Positions 23,449 through 31,852 of a DNA stretch of 38,642 nt are shown piece by piece. Origin of the DNA: an uncultured Alphaproteobacteria bacterium (GTDB taxonomy: Bacteria > Pseudomonadota > Alphaproteobacteria > Rhizobiales > Ancalomicrobiaceae). The notes under the pieces are model-generated. The model was not told the DNA's origin. It was given only the letters and a program-made list of their open reading frames with translations, and ran no database searches. Position 1 is the first letter of the stretch; every line of letters starts with the position of its first letter. A program made the translations under genes and the position numbers. The stretch is taken from positions 1 to 38,642 of the forward strand of contig CALFRR010000261.1 of NCBI GenBank assembly GCA_937919435.1. The letters are read 5' to 3'.

Positions 23449-23909
23449 CACCAGTAGTCCTTCATGATCTCGGTGGCCCAGGCGGGCTCGCGGATCTCTC
23501 CACGCGGCTCGAACCCACGCATCACCGGTTTGATGTCGAGGATCGGCGTACCGTCGATCGCGTCGAGCCCGCGCACCCTGAGACGCCGCCCGTCGACGGC
23601 GACGATCTCCACCGCGGTCACGCCGATCCGGTTCGGCCGCGGTGCGCCGCGCTGGGCGAAGATGCCGACCTCCGGCCACGCCGGATTGCCGCGCGGCCGC
23701 CGGGTCCCGGCGCAGATCGTCTCCGGATCGATCATGTCGAGGTGGAAGACGACGAGCGCATGGCTGAATCCGTCGAGGCCGGTCAGGGCGGTCTCCGGCA
23801 GCGCCTGATCGAGCACGATCTCCGCCTCGACCGTCCCCCAGCCGTCGTCCTGGTTCTCGACCCGACCGCCGTGGACCCGGCCGATCGGCTCCAACGTGAT
23901 GCCGTTCAT
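23448..23909 (-). CDS. trmO: tRNA (t6A37) N6-methyltransferase TrmO
   Basis: A 153-residue TsaA/UPF0066-fold SAM methyltransferase that methylates N6 of t6A at position 37 of tRNA-Thr. Family motifs: EPIGRVHG at the N-terminus, FSHALVVFHLD, RPNRIGVTAVEI and DGTPILDIKP. It begins 1 nt after the mtnP stop and ends overlapping the apt start. It is shorter than E. coli TrmO (about 235 residues) and lacks the C-terminal domain, as is common for short TsaA proteins, so the exact substrate is less certain. Confidence 0.88.
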   Translation of the reverse strand: MNGITLEPIGRVHGGRVENQDDGWGTVEAEIVLDQALPETALTGLDGFSHALVVFHLDMIDPETICAGTRRPRGNPAWPEVGIFAQRGAPRPNRIGVTAVEIVAVDGRRLRVRGLDAIDGTPILDIKPVMRGFEPRGEIREPAWATEIMKDYW

Positions 23910-23910
23910 C

Positions 23911-24795
23911 TCAGGACTTCCGCCTGTTCAGAACCCGTCCGGCGATCGCATCGAGCCTGGCGAGCAGCGCCGGATCGCGCTTGTCGTGCGCGGTCATCAG
24001 CGCATGTTCGAGCGCCACGTCGGAGCCGATCGGACAGGCGGGATGCTCGTCGGGGAAGTCACGGGCGAAACGGGCGATCAGCCGGCGCCCCTTCTCGGCG
24101 TTCTCTTCGACCACCTTCAGCACCGAGACGACGTCGACGTGGTCCTCCGCCGGATGCCAGCAGTCGTAGTCGGTGACCATCGCCACGGTCGCGTAGGGCA
24201 GCTCCGCCTCACGGGCGAGCTTGGCCTCCGGCATGTTGGTCATGCCGATCACGTCGAAACCGGAGGACTTGTACCAGAGGCTCTCGGCGAGGGTGGAGAA
24301 CTGCGGCCCTTCCATGCAGACGTAGGTGCCGCCCCGGCGGATGTCGATGCCCTCGAGCCTGCCGGCCGCCTCCAGCCGGTCCATCACGCCCGGGCTGGTC
24401 GGGTGGCCGAAGGCGACATGGGCGACGCAGCCGGTGCCGAAGAAGCTCGACGGCCGTCCGTGGGTGCGGTCGACGAACTGGTCGATCAGCACGAAGGTGC
24501 CGGGCGCCAGATCCTCGCGATAGGAGCCGACCGCCGAGATCGACACCAGATCGGTCACGCCCGCCCGCTTCATCGCGTCGATGTTGGCGCGATAGTCGAT
24601 CTCGGAGGGCGGGATCCGGTGGCCGCGGCCGTGCCGGGGGAGGAAGACCAGCTTCTTGCCGGCGATCCGGCCGATCAGCAACTCGTCGGACGGCTCGCCC
24701 CAGGGGCTGTCGACCTTCGTCCAAACCGCGCCGGTGAGCCCCGGCAGGTCGTAGAGTCCCGATCCTCCGATCACTCCGATCACAGATGCCGTCAT
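23911..24795 (-). CDS. mtnP: S-methyl-5'-thioadenosine phosphorylase
   Basis: It splits 5'-methylthioadenosine with phosphate into adenine and methylthioribose 1-phosphate. It has 294 residues. Signatures: IGGSGLYDL, the phosphate-binding PRHGRGHRIPPSEIDYRANI, SAVGSYREDLAPG, YVCMEGPQFST and GMTNMPEAKLAREAELPYA. The DYDCWH segment is typical of MTA-specific members. The start has AGGAGA 7 nt upstream. It is 44 bp downstream of the Nudix gene and just upstream of trmO and apt; no other methionine-salvage gene is in the window. Confidence 0.96.
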   Translation of the reverse strand: MTASVIGVIGGSGLYDLPGLTGAVWTKVDSPWGEPSDELLIGRIAGKKLVFLPRHGRGHRIPPSEIDYRANIDAMKRAGVTDLVSISAVGSYREDLAPGTFVLIDQFVDRTHGRPSSFFGTGCVAHVAFGHPTSPGVMDRLEAAGRLEGIDIRRGGTYVCMEGPQFSTLAESLWYKSSGFDVIGMTNMPEAKLAREAELPYATVAMVTDYDCWHPAEDHVDVVSVLKVVEENAEKGRRLIARFARDFPDEHPACPIGSDVALEHALMTAHDKRDPALLARLDAIAGRVLNRRKS

Positions 24796-24839
24796 GGCAC
24801 GTCTCCTGCTCGCGATCCTTCAGCACCCGAGCCGGAGTT

Positions 24840-25340
24840 TCACCATTCCCGGCGGATATGCAATGCGGGATCGTCCCTCTCCGACACGCTTCCGGGTCCG
24901 ACCTGCCCCGACGTCGCATCGCGGGCGAGATCCCGGGCGATCGGCAGGATCGTGTCGCGCGTCAGCGGCGCGATCGGCCGATCCGGCGGCGCGAAGGGAT
25001 CGATCCACACCACCTCCGCGATCTCGGCGGCGGCCCGCACCTCGGCGTCGAAGGGGAGATGGAACGTCTGCGCCTCGACCAGATGACCGGGTTCGTTCGC
25101 CGCCTCGGCACCGAACACCCCGAGGAACCGCGGCACCGTCGGATCGACCACCACGCCCAGCTCTTCCCGCAGCTCGCGCACCAGCGCCCGTTCCGCCGTC
25201 TCGTCGGCGTCGATCTTGCCGCCCGGCTGCATCAGCGCCGTCGTCCCGCGCTTGCGCACCAGCAGGCAGCGCCCGCCGCGATCGAGGATCAGCGCGGCGG
25301 CGATGCGGACGACCGGACGGCCCTGCTCCGACGCGGTCAC
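24840..25340 (-). CDS. Nudix hydrolase
   Basis: A 166-residue protein with a perfect Nudix box at residues 41-63 (GKIDADETAERALVRELREELGV fits GX5EX7REUXEEXGU). The start is a GTG at 25338-25340 that overlaps the LOG-gene stop as GTGA. The C-terminal 30 residues look variable. The substrate is unknown; the MutT-like layout and operon context (nucleotide salvage) suggest a nucleoside di/triphosphate derivative. Confidence 0.88.
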   Translation of the reverse strand: MTASEQGRPVVRIAAALILDRGGRCLLVRKRGTTALMQPGGKIDADETAERALVRELREELGVVVDPTVPRFLGVFGAEAANEPGHLVEAQTFHLPFDAEVRAAAEIAEVVWIDPFAPPDRPIAPLTRDTILPIARDLARDATSGQVGPGSVSERDDPALHIRREW

Positions 25341-25921
25341 GGCCTCACCGTCTCCCCGGCCACCGTCCATTTGGCCGACGGCGGTTCGTAGGCTCGGAAG
25401 CGCGCGACGATGGTGTCGATGTCGTCGGCGAAGACCAGCATCTCCGCATGCCGCTCCCGCATGAAGCCGGCACCGACCATGGTGTCGCTCATCGCCCGCA
25501 GCGGCCGGAAATAGCCGCCGACGTCGAGGAACCCGCAGGGTTTGTCGTGGATCCCGAGCTGCGCCCAGGTCCATTGCTCGAAGATCTCCTCGAGCGTGCC
25601 GGGGCCTCCCGGCAGGGCCACGAAGCCGGTGGCGATCTCGGCCATCTCCGCCTTGCGCTCGTGCATCGTCTCGACCACCCGCAACTCGGTGAGGCCGGGA
25701 TGCGCCAGTTCGCGATCGACCATCGCCCGCGGGATGACGCCGATCACCCGGCCGCCCGCCGACAGCGCGCCGTCGGCGACCGCGCCCATCAGGCCGACCC
25801 GGCCGCCGCCGTAGACGACCCCGATCCCCGCGCCCGCGAGCCGCCGGCCGACGTCGAACGCCGTCCGCCCGAACCGGGGATCGTTGCCGTCGCTCGAGCC
25901 GCAGAAGATGCCGAGAATCAT
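25337..25921 (-). CDS. LOG-family nucleoside monophosphate phosphoribohydrolase
   Basis: A 194-residue Rossmann protein of the TIGR00730 type. Proteins of this family cleave N6-modified AMP (cytokinin riboside phosphate) or AMP to the free base and ribose 5-phosphate. Signatures are intact: VVYGGGRVGLMG (36-47), MHERKAEM (86-93) and PGGPGTLEE (104-112). The ATG has GGAGG 8 nt upstream. It is the first gene of a unit with Nudix, mtnP, trmO and apt. The base it releases could be recycled by apt if it is adenine. Confidence 0.93.
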   Translation of the reverse strand: MILGIFCGSSDGNDPRFGRTAFDVGRRLAGAGIGVVYGGGRVGLMGAVADGALSAGGRVIGVIPRAMVDRELAHPGLTELRVVETMHERKAEMAEIATGFVALPGGPGTLEEIFEQWTWAQLGIHDKPCGFLDVGGYFRPLRAMSDTMVGAGFMRERHAEMLVFADDIDTIVARFRAYEPPSAKWTVAGETVRP

Positions 25922-26008
25922 CGATCGTCCCTCCGTTCGAAACGGCGCGACGTTATGCGGCGGGAGCGCACCGACAAGGAGCGATTCCGGATGGCCGCCT
26001 CCCGCCGA

Positions 26009-26044
26009 CGAAAAGAGGGCCCCCGGTCGCCCGGGAGCCCTCTT
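26009..26044 (-). terminator. Rho-independent terminator of petABC
   Basis: An outer 8-bp stem AAGAGGGC/GCCCTCTT enclosing a CCCGG/CCGGG stem, followed on the minus strand by TTTTCGTCGG. It is 28 bp after the cytochrome c1 stop codon. Confidence 0.75.
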
Positions 26045-26071
26045 CGGATCGAGGAGCGACCGCTCGGCCGA

Positions 26072-26938
26072 TCAGTGCGGCACCTTCGACCACAGCTTGC
26101 GCTTGGCGAAGAACAGCAGGCCGGCGAGGACCACCAGGAACATCACCGTCTTCAGGCCGGTCGACTTGCGCGCCTCGAGCTTCGGCTCGGCGGCCCACAT
26201 CAGGAAGGCGGCGACGTCGCGGGCGTAGTTCTGCAGCTTGCCCGGCGTGCCGTCGTCGTAGGTCACCATGTCGTCGGCGAGCGGCGCCGGCATCGCGATG
26301 CACGAACCACCGATGAACGACTGGTTGTACTGCAGACCGTCGGCGCAGGTGATGCCGTGCGGCGCGTCCCGGTAGCCGGTCAGCAGCGCATAGACGTAGT
26401 CCGGCCCGCTCTCCTGATACTGGGTGAAGGCGTCGAAGACGAACCACGGGAAGCCCCGATGGACCGCCCGCGCCTTGCCCATCAGCGACAGATCCGGCGG
26501 CGCCGCGCCGTTCATCGCCGCCTTCGCCGCCTCTTCGTTGGCGAACGGCGAGGGGAAGCGGTCCGACGGCTTGCCCGGCCGCTCGAACATGTCGCCGGTG
26601 TCGTTCGGCCCGTCCTGCACCTTGATGGTGGCGGCCAGCGCCTTGACCTCGTCGATGCTGAAGCCCGGTCCACCATCGTCGGCGAGCGTCCGGAAGGCGA
26701 CGTACTTCATCGAGTGGCAGGAGGAGCAGACCTCCTTGTAGACCTTGTAGCCGCGCTGCAGCTGGCCCTTGTCGAAGCGACCGAACGGTCCGGCGAAGCT
26801 CCACGACTGCTTCTCGACCACCGGCCCGTGGACGGCGGTCTCCTCGGCCACGGCGGGAACCGCGGCCGAGAGGCCGATCGCCAGCGCCGTCGCGCCGACC
26901 AGACGGCCGAGTTTCGAACCGGAAAGGATCATGGTCAT
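26072..26938 (-). CDS. petC: Cytochrome c1 of the bc1 complex
   Basis: A 288-residue membrane-anchored c-type cytochrome that carries electrons from the Rieske protein to soluble cytochrome c. A signal peptide is present (cleavage near AVA-EE, about residue 31). The haem attachment site is CSSCH (71-75), with an MPAPLADDMVTY segment holding the axial Met, and a C-terminal anchor TVMFLVVLAGLLFFAKRKLW. The ATG at 26938 has GGGAGA 8 nt upstream, better than the ATG at 26932. It is the third gene of petABC. Cytochrome b and c1 are separate genes here, not a fused fbcH. Confidence 0.97.
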   Translation of the reverse strand: MTMILSGSKLGRLVGATALAIGLSAAVPAVAEETAVHGPVVEKQSWSFAGPFGRFDKGQLQRGYKVYKEVCSSCHSMKYVAFRTLADDGGPGFSIDEVKALAATIKVQDGPNDTGDMFERPGKPSDRFPSPFANEEAAKAAMNGAAPPDLSLMGKARAVHRGFPWFVFDAFTQYQESGPDYVYALLTGYRDAPHGITCADGLQYNQSFIGGSCIAMPAPLADDMVTYDDGTPGKLQNYARDVAAFLMWAAEPKLEARKSTGLKTVMFLVVLAGLLFFAKRKLWSKVPH

Positions 26939-26964
26939 GATGAACGTCTCCCGATCTCTTCGGT

Positions 26965-28197
26965 TCAATGCGTCGAAGACTTGGCGAGGATCGCCGCGTT
27001 GATCGACTCCGGCACGGCCTTCGGCTTCTCGATCTTCCCGAGGACCGGCAGGATCACCAGGAAGTGGAAGAAGTACCAACCGGTCAGGACCTGCGACCAG
27101 ATCACGTAGCTGCCTTCCGCCGGCTGCGAGCCGAGCCAGCCGAGCAGCACCGCCACGACCACCAGGATCCAGAAGAACTGCCGGTAGAGCGGCCGATAGG
27201 TGGCCGAGCGGACCTTCGAGGTGTCGAGCCACGGCACCACGAACAGCACCGCGATCGCGCCGAACATCGCGATGACGCCGCCGAGCTTGTCCGGGATCGC
27301 CCGGAGGATCGCGTAGAACGGCAGGAAGTACCATTCCGGAACGATGTGGGCGGGGGTCGAGAGCGGGTTCGCCTCGATGTAGTTGTCCGGGTGGCCCATG
27401 AAGTTCGGCACCCAGAACAGGAACCACGAGAAGAACAGCAGGAACACCGCCGCGCCCAGCGCGTCCTTCAGGGTGGCGTAGGGGGTGAACGGCACGGTGT
27501 CCTGCTCGGACTTCACCTCGACGCCCACCGGATTGTTCTGGCCGACCACGTGCAGCGCCCAGACGTGCAGGATGACCACCCCGACGATCACGAACGGCAG
27601 CAGATAGTGCAGCGAGAAGAAGCGGTTGAGGGTCGGGTTGTCGACCGAGAAGCCGCCCCACAGCCAGGTGACGATGGCGTCGCCGATCACCGGGACCGCG
27701 CCGAACAGGCTGGTGATGACGGTGGCGCCCCAGAACGACATCTGGCCCCACGGCAGCACGTAGCCCATGAAGGCGGTGGCCATCATCAGGAGGAAGATCA
27801 CCACGCCGAGGATCCACAGGATCTCGCGCGGCGCCTTGTAGGAGCCGTAGTACATGCCGCGGAACATGTGCACGTAGACCGCGATGAAGAACATCGAGGC
27901 GCCGTTGGCATGCATGTAGCGGATCAGCCAGCCCCAGTTGACGTCGCGCATGATGTGCTCGACCGAGGCGAAGGCGAGGCTGACGTGCGGCGTGTAGTGC
28001 ATCACCAGGACGATGCCGGTGATCAGCTGCACCACCAGCATCATCGACAGGATGGCGCCGAACGTCCACCAGTAGTTGAGATTGCGCGGCGTCGGATAGG
28101 CGACGAAGCTGTCGTATCCCAGTCGGATGATCGGCAGACGGGCGTCGAGCCAGCGCGTGAAGGCATTGCCGGGAACGTAGGTCGAAGGACCACTCAT
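26965..28197 (-). CDS. petB: Cytochrome b of the bc1 complex
   Basis: A 410-residue integral membrane protein with about eight helices that holds two b haems and the quinol/quinone sites. The paired haem ligands are visible in HYTPH...MHANGASMFFIAVYVHMFRG and in HYLLPFVIVGVVILHVWALH. The Qo-site motif PEWYFLPFYAILRAIP is intact. The start has GGGGGAGAAG upstream. It lies 25 bp downstream of petA and 26 bp upstream of petC. Confidence 0.98.
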   Translation of the reverse strand: MSGPSTYVPGNAFTRWLDARLPIIRLGYDSFVAYPTPRNLNYWWTFGAILSMMLVVQLITGIVLVMHYTPHVSLAFASVEHIMRDVNWGWLIRYMHANGASMFFIAVYVHMFRGMYYGSYKAPREILWILGVVIFLLMMATAFMGYVLPWGQMSFWGATVITSLFGAVPVIGDAIVTWLWGGFSVDNPTLNRFFSLHYLLPFVIVGVVILHVWALHVVGQNNPVGVEVKSEQDTVPFTPYATLKDALGAAVFLLFFSWFLFWVPNFMGHPDNYIEANPLSTPAHIVPEWYFLPFYAILRAIPDKLGGVIAMFGAIAVLFVVPWLDTSKVRSATYRPLYRQFFWILVVVAVLLGWLGSQPAEGSYVIWSQVLTGWYFFHFLVILPVLGKIEKPKAVPESINAAILAKSSTH

Positions 28198-28222
28198 CTC
28201 TTCTTCTCCCCCGCGGACGGCG

Positions 28223-28738
28223 TCAGCCGATCTTCACGACCTTGTCGGAAACGAACTCGTAGGGCGGCACCGGCAGGTTGGCGGGCGCCGGCCCGGCGTG
28301 GATCCGGCCCGAGGCGTCGTAGACCGAGCCGTGGCAGGGGCAGAACCAGCCGTCGTAGTCGCCCTGGTGACCGAGCGGGATGCAGCCGAGGTGGGTGCAG
28401 ACGCCGACCACCACCAACAGGTTCTCGTGGCCCTTCTTCACCCGATCGGCGTCGGTCTGCGGGTCGCGCAGCCCCTTGACGTCCATCTTGGCGAGCTTGG
28501 CCATCTCCTCGTCGGTGCGGTTGCGGATGAACACGGGCTTGCCGCGCCACTTCACCTTGACGATCTGTCCCGGCGCCACCGCCGAGACGTCGACCTCGAT
28601 GCTGGACAGCGCCAGCGCCGAGGCGTCCGGGTTCATCTGGTCGATGAACGGCCAGACCGCGGCGGCGGCACCCACGGCGCCGACCGCACCGGTCGCGAGA
28701 TAGAGGAAGTCGCGGCGCGACGGTTCTGCGGTGTCCAT
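28223..28738 (-). CDS. petA: Rieske iron-sulfur subunit of the bc1 complex
   Basis: A 171-residue protein carrying a [2Fe-2S] cluster. A Tat signal-anchor SRRDFLYLATGAVG (7-20) continues into a single membrane helix; cluster boxes are CTHLGC (114-119) and CPCHGS (133-138), with the two conserved Cys pairs and His ligands. The start is uncertain: the ATG at 28738 is 17 nt from the only ribosome site (AGAGG at 28756-28760), whereas a TTG at 28745-28747 is 8 nt from it and would add three residues (MTT). It is the first gene of petABC. Confidence 0.96.
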   Translation of the reverse strand: MDTAEPSRRDFLYLATGAVGAVGAAAAVWPFIDQMNPDASALALSSIEVDVSAVAPGQIVKVKWRGKPVFIRNRTDEEMAKLAKMDVKGLRDPQTDADRVKKGHENLLVVVGVCTHLGCIPLGHQGDYDGWFCPCHGSVYDASGRIHAGPAPANLPVPPYEFVSDKVVKIG

Positions 28739-29079
28739 TGTCGTCAAGGTCGGATCCTCTCGAAGCGCGTCGGATCGATCGTCCCGGAGACGTCGTCCGA
28801 TCCGCGGTAGATCAAGCGAAGCCGACGACGCATTGGGCAGGAGGTACGCAGCGGTGGGCCACCGGGAAGCGGGGCGCCCGGGAACCGATCGGGCTCCTTG
28901 TGACATCCCGTCGCGGCAAAGTCCAGGGATGCGGCGGTTCCGCCCCCCCTACCTTGGAACGGTTCGATGGCCCACCACATGCTCCTTGTAGCCGGCCTGC
29001 CGCATCGGAACCTTGCGCTCTGTCAAGAAACCCGAGAGGAAGGGGTTCTTCTTTCAGCGACCCGCCGGCGACCCTCCCG
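28739..29079. promoter_or_regulatory. petABC/trmL divergent intergenic region
   Basis: About 340 bp with no supported gene. It must hold the petABC promoter (minus strand) and the trmL-hemF promoter (plus strand), but I found no convincing -35/-10 pair. An imperfect 9-bp hairpin AAGAAACCC/GGGGTTCTT at 29025-29050, followed by CTTTC, lies 30 nt before the trmL start. Confidence 0.5.
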
Positions 29080-29610
29080 ATGCACCCCGCTCCCTCCGAT
29101 CCGACCACCGCCGATGCCGTCCCCCGACCGGCCGCGACCCGGCTGCGGCTCGCCCTCTACGAACCCGACATCCCGCAGAACGCCGGTACCCTGATCCGCA
29201 CCGCCGCCTGCCTGGGATTCGCCGTCGATCTGATCGAACCGGCCGGGTTCTCCCTCGACGACCGCCATCTGCGCCGCGCCGGTCTCGACTACGTCGATCT
29301 CGCGGTGCTCTCGCGTCATCCGAGCTGGTCGGCCTTCGACGGGTGGCGGCGCGGCGAGGGCCGGCGGCTGGTGCTGCTCACCACCTCGGCGGAGATGTCG
29401 CACCTCGACTTCGCCTTCGGCGACGACGACGTGATCATGGTCGGACGCGAATCGGCGGGGGTGCCGGCCGCGGTCCACGACGCCGCCGACGCCCGTCTCA
29501 GGGTGCCGATGCTTCCCGGTCGGCGCTCGCTCAACGTCGCGATCACCGCCGCGATCGTGCTCGGCGAGGCGATGCGCCGAACGAACGGCTTCCCGCCGGT
29601 CGCCGGATGA
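29080..29610 (+). CDS. trmL: tRNA (cytidine(34)-2'-O)-methyltransferase
   Basis: A 176-residue SPOUT methyltransferase that modifies the wobble base of tRNA-Leu. It begins its fold at RLRLALYEPDIPQNAGTLIR (a diagnostic TrmL segment) after a roughly 20-residue Pro/Ala-rich lead. The knot region is visible as VIMVGRESAGVPAAV and MLPGRRSLNVAITAAIVLGEA. The true start may be downstream of the ATG at 29080, because related proteins begin near ALYEP, but no better start codon is seen. It overlaps or closely precedes hemF. Confidence 0.93.
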   Translation: MHPAPSDPTTADAVPRPAATRLRLALYEPDIPQNAGTLIRTAACLGFAVDLIEPAGFSLDDRHLRRAGLDYVDLAVLSRHPSWSAFDGWRRGEGRRLVLLTTSAEMSHLDFAFGDDDVIMVGRESAGVPAAVHDAADARLRVPMLPGRRSLNVAITAAIVLGEAMRRTNGFPPVAG

Positions 29611-29648
29611 GCGATCCCACGCCGTCCCCTCGAACCCGGAGCGCCGCG

Positions 29649-30536
29649 ATGACCCCTCCCCTGCCGATCGGCCCCCTCGACACGGCGGCGACCCGGTGGT
29701 TCGAGACGCTGCGCGACCGCCTCTGCCGGATCTTCGAAGCGCTCGAGGACGAGATCGTCCCGCCGGGGTCGGATCTCCCGCCCGGCCGTTTCGTCGCGAC
29801 CCCTTGGGAGCGGACCGATCCGACCGGCGTCCCCGGCGGCGGCGGCGTCATGGGCCTGATGCACGGCCGGGTCTTCGAGAAGGTCGGAATCCACGTCTCC
29901 ACCGTCTACGGCACCTTCTCGGAGGCGTTCCGCCACGAGATTCCCGGTGCCTCGGAGGACCCGCGGTTCTGGGCTTCGGGCATCTCGCTGATCGCCCATC
30001 CGCTGTCCCCGCACGTCCCGACCGTCCACATGAACTGCCGGCGGGTGGTCACCTCGCGCGCCTGGTTCGGCGGCGGGGCCGACCTGACCCCGGTCCTCGA
30101 CCGCCGCCGAACCCGTGAGGACCCCGATTCGGTCGCCTTCCACGCCGCGATGAAGGCCGCCTGCGACGCCCATCCGGTCGCCGACCATGCCCGATACGCC
30201 GCCTGGTGCGACGAGTACTTCTTCCTCCCCCACCGCGGCGAGCCGCGCGGGGTCGGCGGCATCTTCTTCGATCGGCTGGCGAGCGGCGACGGCCAGGCGG
30301 ATTTCGCCTTCGTCCGGGCGGTCGGCGAGGCTTTCGCCGAAGTCTGGCCGGGGATCGTCCGGGCGAACGGCCGGACGCCGTGGACCGCGGCCGACCGCGA
30401 GGAACAGCTCGTCCGGCGCGGCCGCTACGTCGAGTTCAACCTGCTCCACGACCGCGGCACGATCTTCGGCCTGAAGACCGGCGGCAACGTCGCCTCGATC
30501 CTGTCGTCGCTGCCGCCCGTGGCGAAGTGGCCGTGA
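29649..30536 (+). CDS. hemF: Oxygen-dependent coproporphyrinogen III oxidase
   Basis: It oxidatively decarboxylates coproporphyrinogen III to protoporphyrinogen IX in haem synthesis, using O2. It has 295 residues from the ATG at 29649, which has GGAG 8 nt upstream. A longer form from ATG 29607 overlaps the trmL stop as ATGA and is an alternative. Signatures: VHMNCRRV, WFGGGADLTP, CDEYFFLPHRGEPRGVGGIFFD, and the C-terminal GRYVEFNLLHDRGTIFGLKTGG. It converges with the diguanylate cyclase gene; the stops are only 7 bp apart. Confidence 0.96.
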   Translation: MTPPLPIGPLDTAATRWFETLRDRLCRIFEALEDEIVPPGSDLPPGRFVATPWERTDPTGVPGGGGVMGLMHGRVFEKVGIHVSTVYGTFSEAFRHEIPGASEDPRFWASGISLIAHPLSPHVPTVHMNCRRVVTSRAWFGGGADLTPVLDRRRTREDPDSVAFHAAMKAACDAHPVADHARYAAWCDEYFFLPHRGEPRGVGGIFFDRLASGDGQADFAFVRAVGEAFAEVWPGIVRANGRTPWTAADREEQLVRRGRYVEFNLLHDRGTIFGLKTGGNVASILSSLPPVAKWP

Positions 30537-30543
30537 TCCGTCG

Positions 30544-31800
30544 TCAGGCGACCGCCGCCGACCACGCCCGCGGCGCGCTCGGCTCGTCGAGCGCGTCGAG
30601 CGACGGCTTCACCCGGTTGCGGCCGCCGTGCTTGGCCGCGTAGAGCGCCGCGTCGGCCTCGGCGAGCAGATCGTCGACGCTGCGACCCGGCCGGATCCGA
30701 TCCGCCGCGACACCGATCGACGCGGTGACCACCCGCTCGGTTCCGTCTTCGCCGTGCAGGACGGTCTCCGCCGCGATCGCCGCACGGATACGCTCGGCGA
30801 CCCGGATGCCGTCGGCGAGCGACGTGTCGGGCAGGATCACCAGGAACTCTTCGCCGCCGAACCGGCCGACCAGGTCGTCCTTGCGCCGCACCTGCTCCTG
30901 GGCGACCGAGGCGACCTGCTTCAGGCAGGCGTCGCCGGCCGGATGGCCGAAACCGTCGTTGACCGCCTTGAAGTGATCGACGTCGATCATCAGCAGCGCC
31001 AGCGGTTCGCCGATCATCGTCGAGCGTGCCGCCATGTCGCGCAGATGCCCCTCGACCCGCCGCCGGTTGGCCACCCCGGTCAACGGATCACAGAGGCTCT
31101 CGGCCGACAGCTCGTCGTAGCGGTGCGACAGACGGTCGGCGGCGATCGCCACCCGGAGTTCGCGCAGATAGGCGGAGAACAGTTCGCGCTCCATCGCCCG
31201 CCCGGCGACCAGCGAGAAGATCGTCGTCGCCGCCACGCCGAGGGTCGCCGAGACCACCACCCCGGACGGTATCGTGCTGGTTCCGAGCACCATCACGTAG
31301 AGCCAGAGCGTCGCCACCGACGTCGCCGCGGCATAGACGAAGCGCGGCCGCAGGACGAGATTGCCGAACAGAATCGGGACGATCACCAGATAGTGGTAGT
31401 GCTCCGCGGTCTCCGCCGTGGTGGCGCGGAACACCCACAGCGTGGTCGCTCCGGCGACGAAGGTCAGCGCCGCCGCTCCGGTCTCGCGCACCGCCGGGCT
31501 GCATCCCTGGCGGATCAGCAGCGCCAGCGCGATCGCCACCGTGCCGACCACCAACAGCGTCGAGAAGGCGGTGAGGCCGAAGCCGTCGCCGATCAGCCGG
31601 GTCTCGGCCAGTCCGAGAATGCCGTAGCCGAGTGCGAAGGCGAGTGCCGCGGTCGCCACCTGCCCGGCCCGCCGACCACCGCGATCACGTTCCCAGCAGC
31701 GTTCGATCACGTCCGGCAGCCCCAGACCGCCACGAATCTCGCCGAGCGCCCGGTCCACGTCTTCGATGGTAGGAGTCGCCTCGGACAGAGAGATCGACAT
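30544..31800 (-). CDS. Membrane diguanylate cyclase (GGDEF)
   Basis: A 418-residue c-di-GMP synthase. The N-terminal part (about 48-205) has five or six hydrophobic helices without a domain I recognise; a helical linker leads to the GGDEF domain (about 238-400). The active site is GGEEF (315-319) in the segment DLVGRFGGEEFLVILPD, and the inhibitory I-site RxxD is intact (Arg306-Asp309), so the enzyme should be active and feedback-inhibited. The ATG at 31800 lacks a strong ribosome site. It lies 52 bp downstream of cca on the same strand. Confidence 0.93.
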   Translation of the reverse strand: MSISLSEATPTIEDVDRALGEIRGGLGLPDVIERCWERDRGGRRAGQVATAALAFALGYGILGLAETRLIGDGFGLTAFSTLLVVGTVAIALALLIRQGCSPAVRETGAAALTFVAGATTLWVFRATTAETAEHYHYLVIVPILFGNLVLRPRFVYAAATSVATLWLYVMVLGTSTIPSGVVVSATLGVAATTIFSLVAGRAMERELFSAYLRELRVAIAADRLSHRYDELSAESLCDPLTGVANRRRVEGHLRDMAARSTMIGEPLALLMIDVDHFKAVNDGFGHPAGDACLKQVASVAQEQVRRKDDLVGRFGGEEFLVILPDTSLADGIRVAERIRAAIAAETVLHGEDGTERVVTASIGVAADRIRPGRSVDDLLAEADAALYAAKHGGRNRVKPSLDALDEPSAPRAWSAAVA

Positions 31801-31852
31801 GGTCGCGCACCGTGACAGGAATTGGATGTCGCGAACTCTGTCACGCCGCCCG

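Noticed and set aside
26072..28069. A single 665-codon frame suggesting a fused cytochrome b/c1 gene
   Set aside because: Only the last 288 codons read as cytochrome c1. The upstream part is out of frame with cytochrome b, which has its own stop at 26965, so petB and petC are separate.
26968..28479. A 503-codon open frame antisense to petB/petA
   Set aside because: It is the reverse-complement shadow of the cytochrome b and Rieske genes; the His/Asp/Arg-rich composition is an artefact of codon bias.
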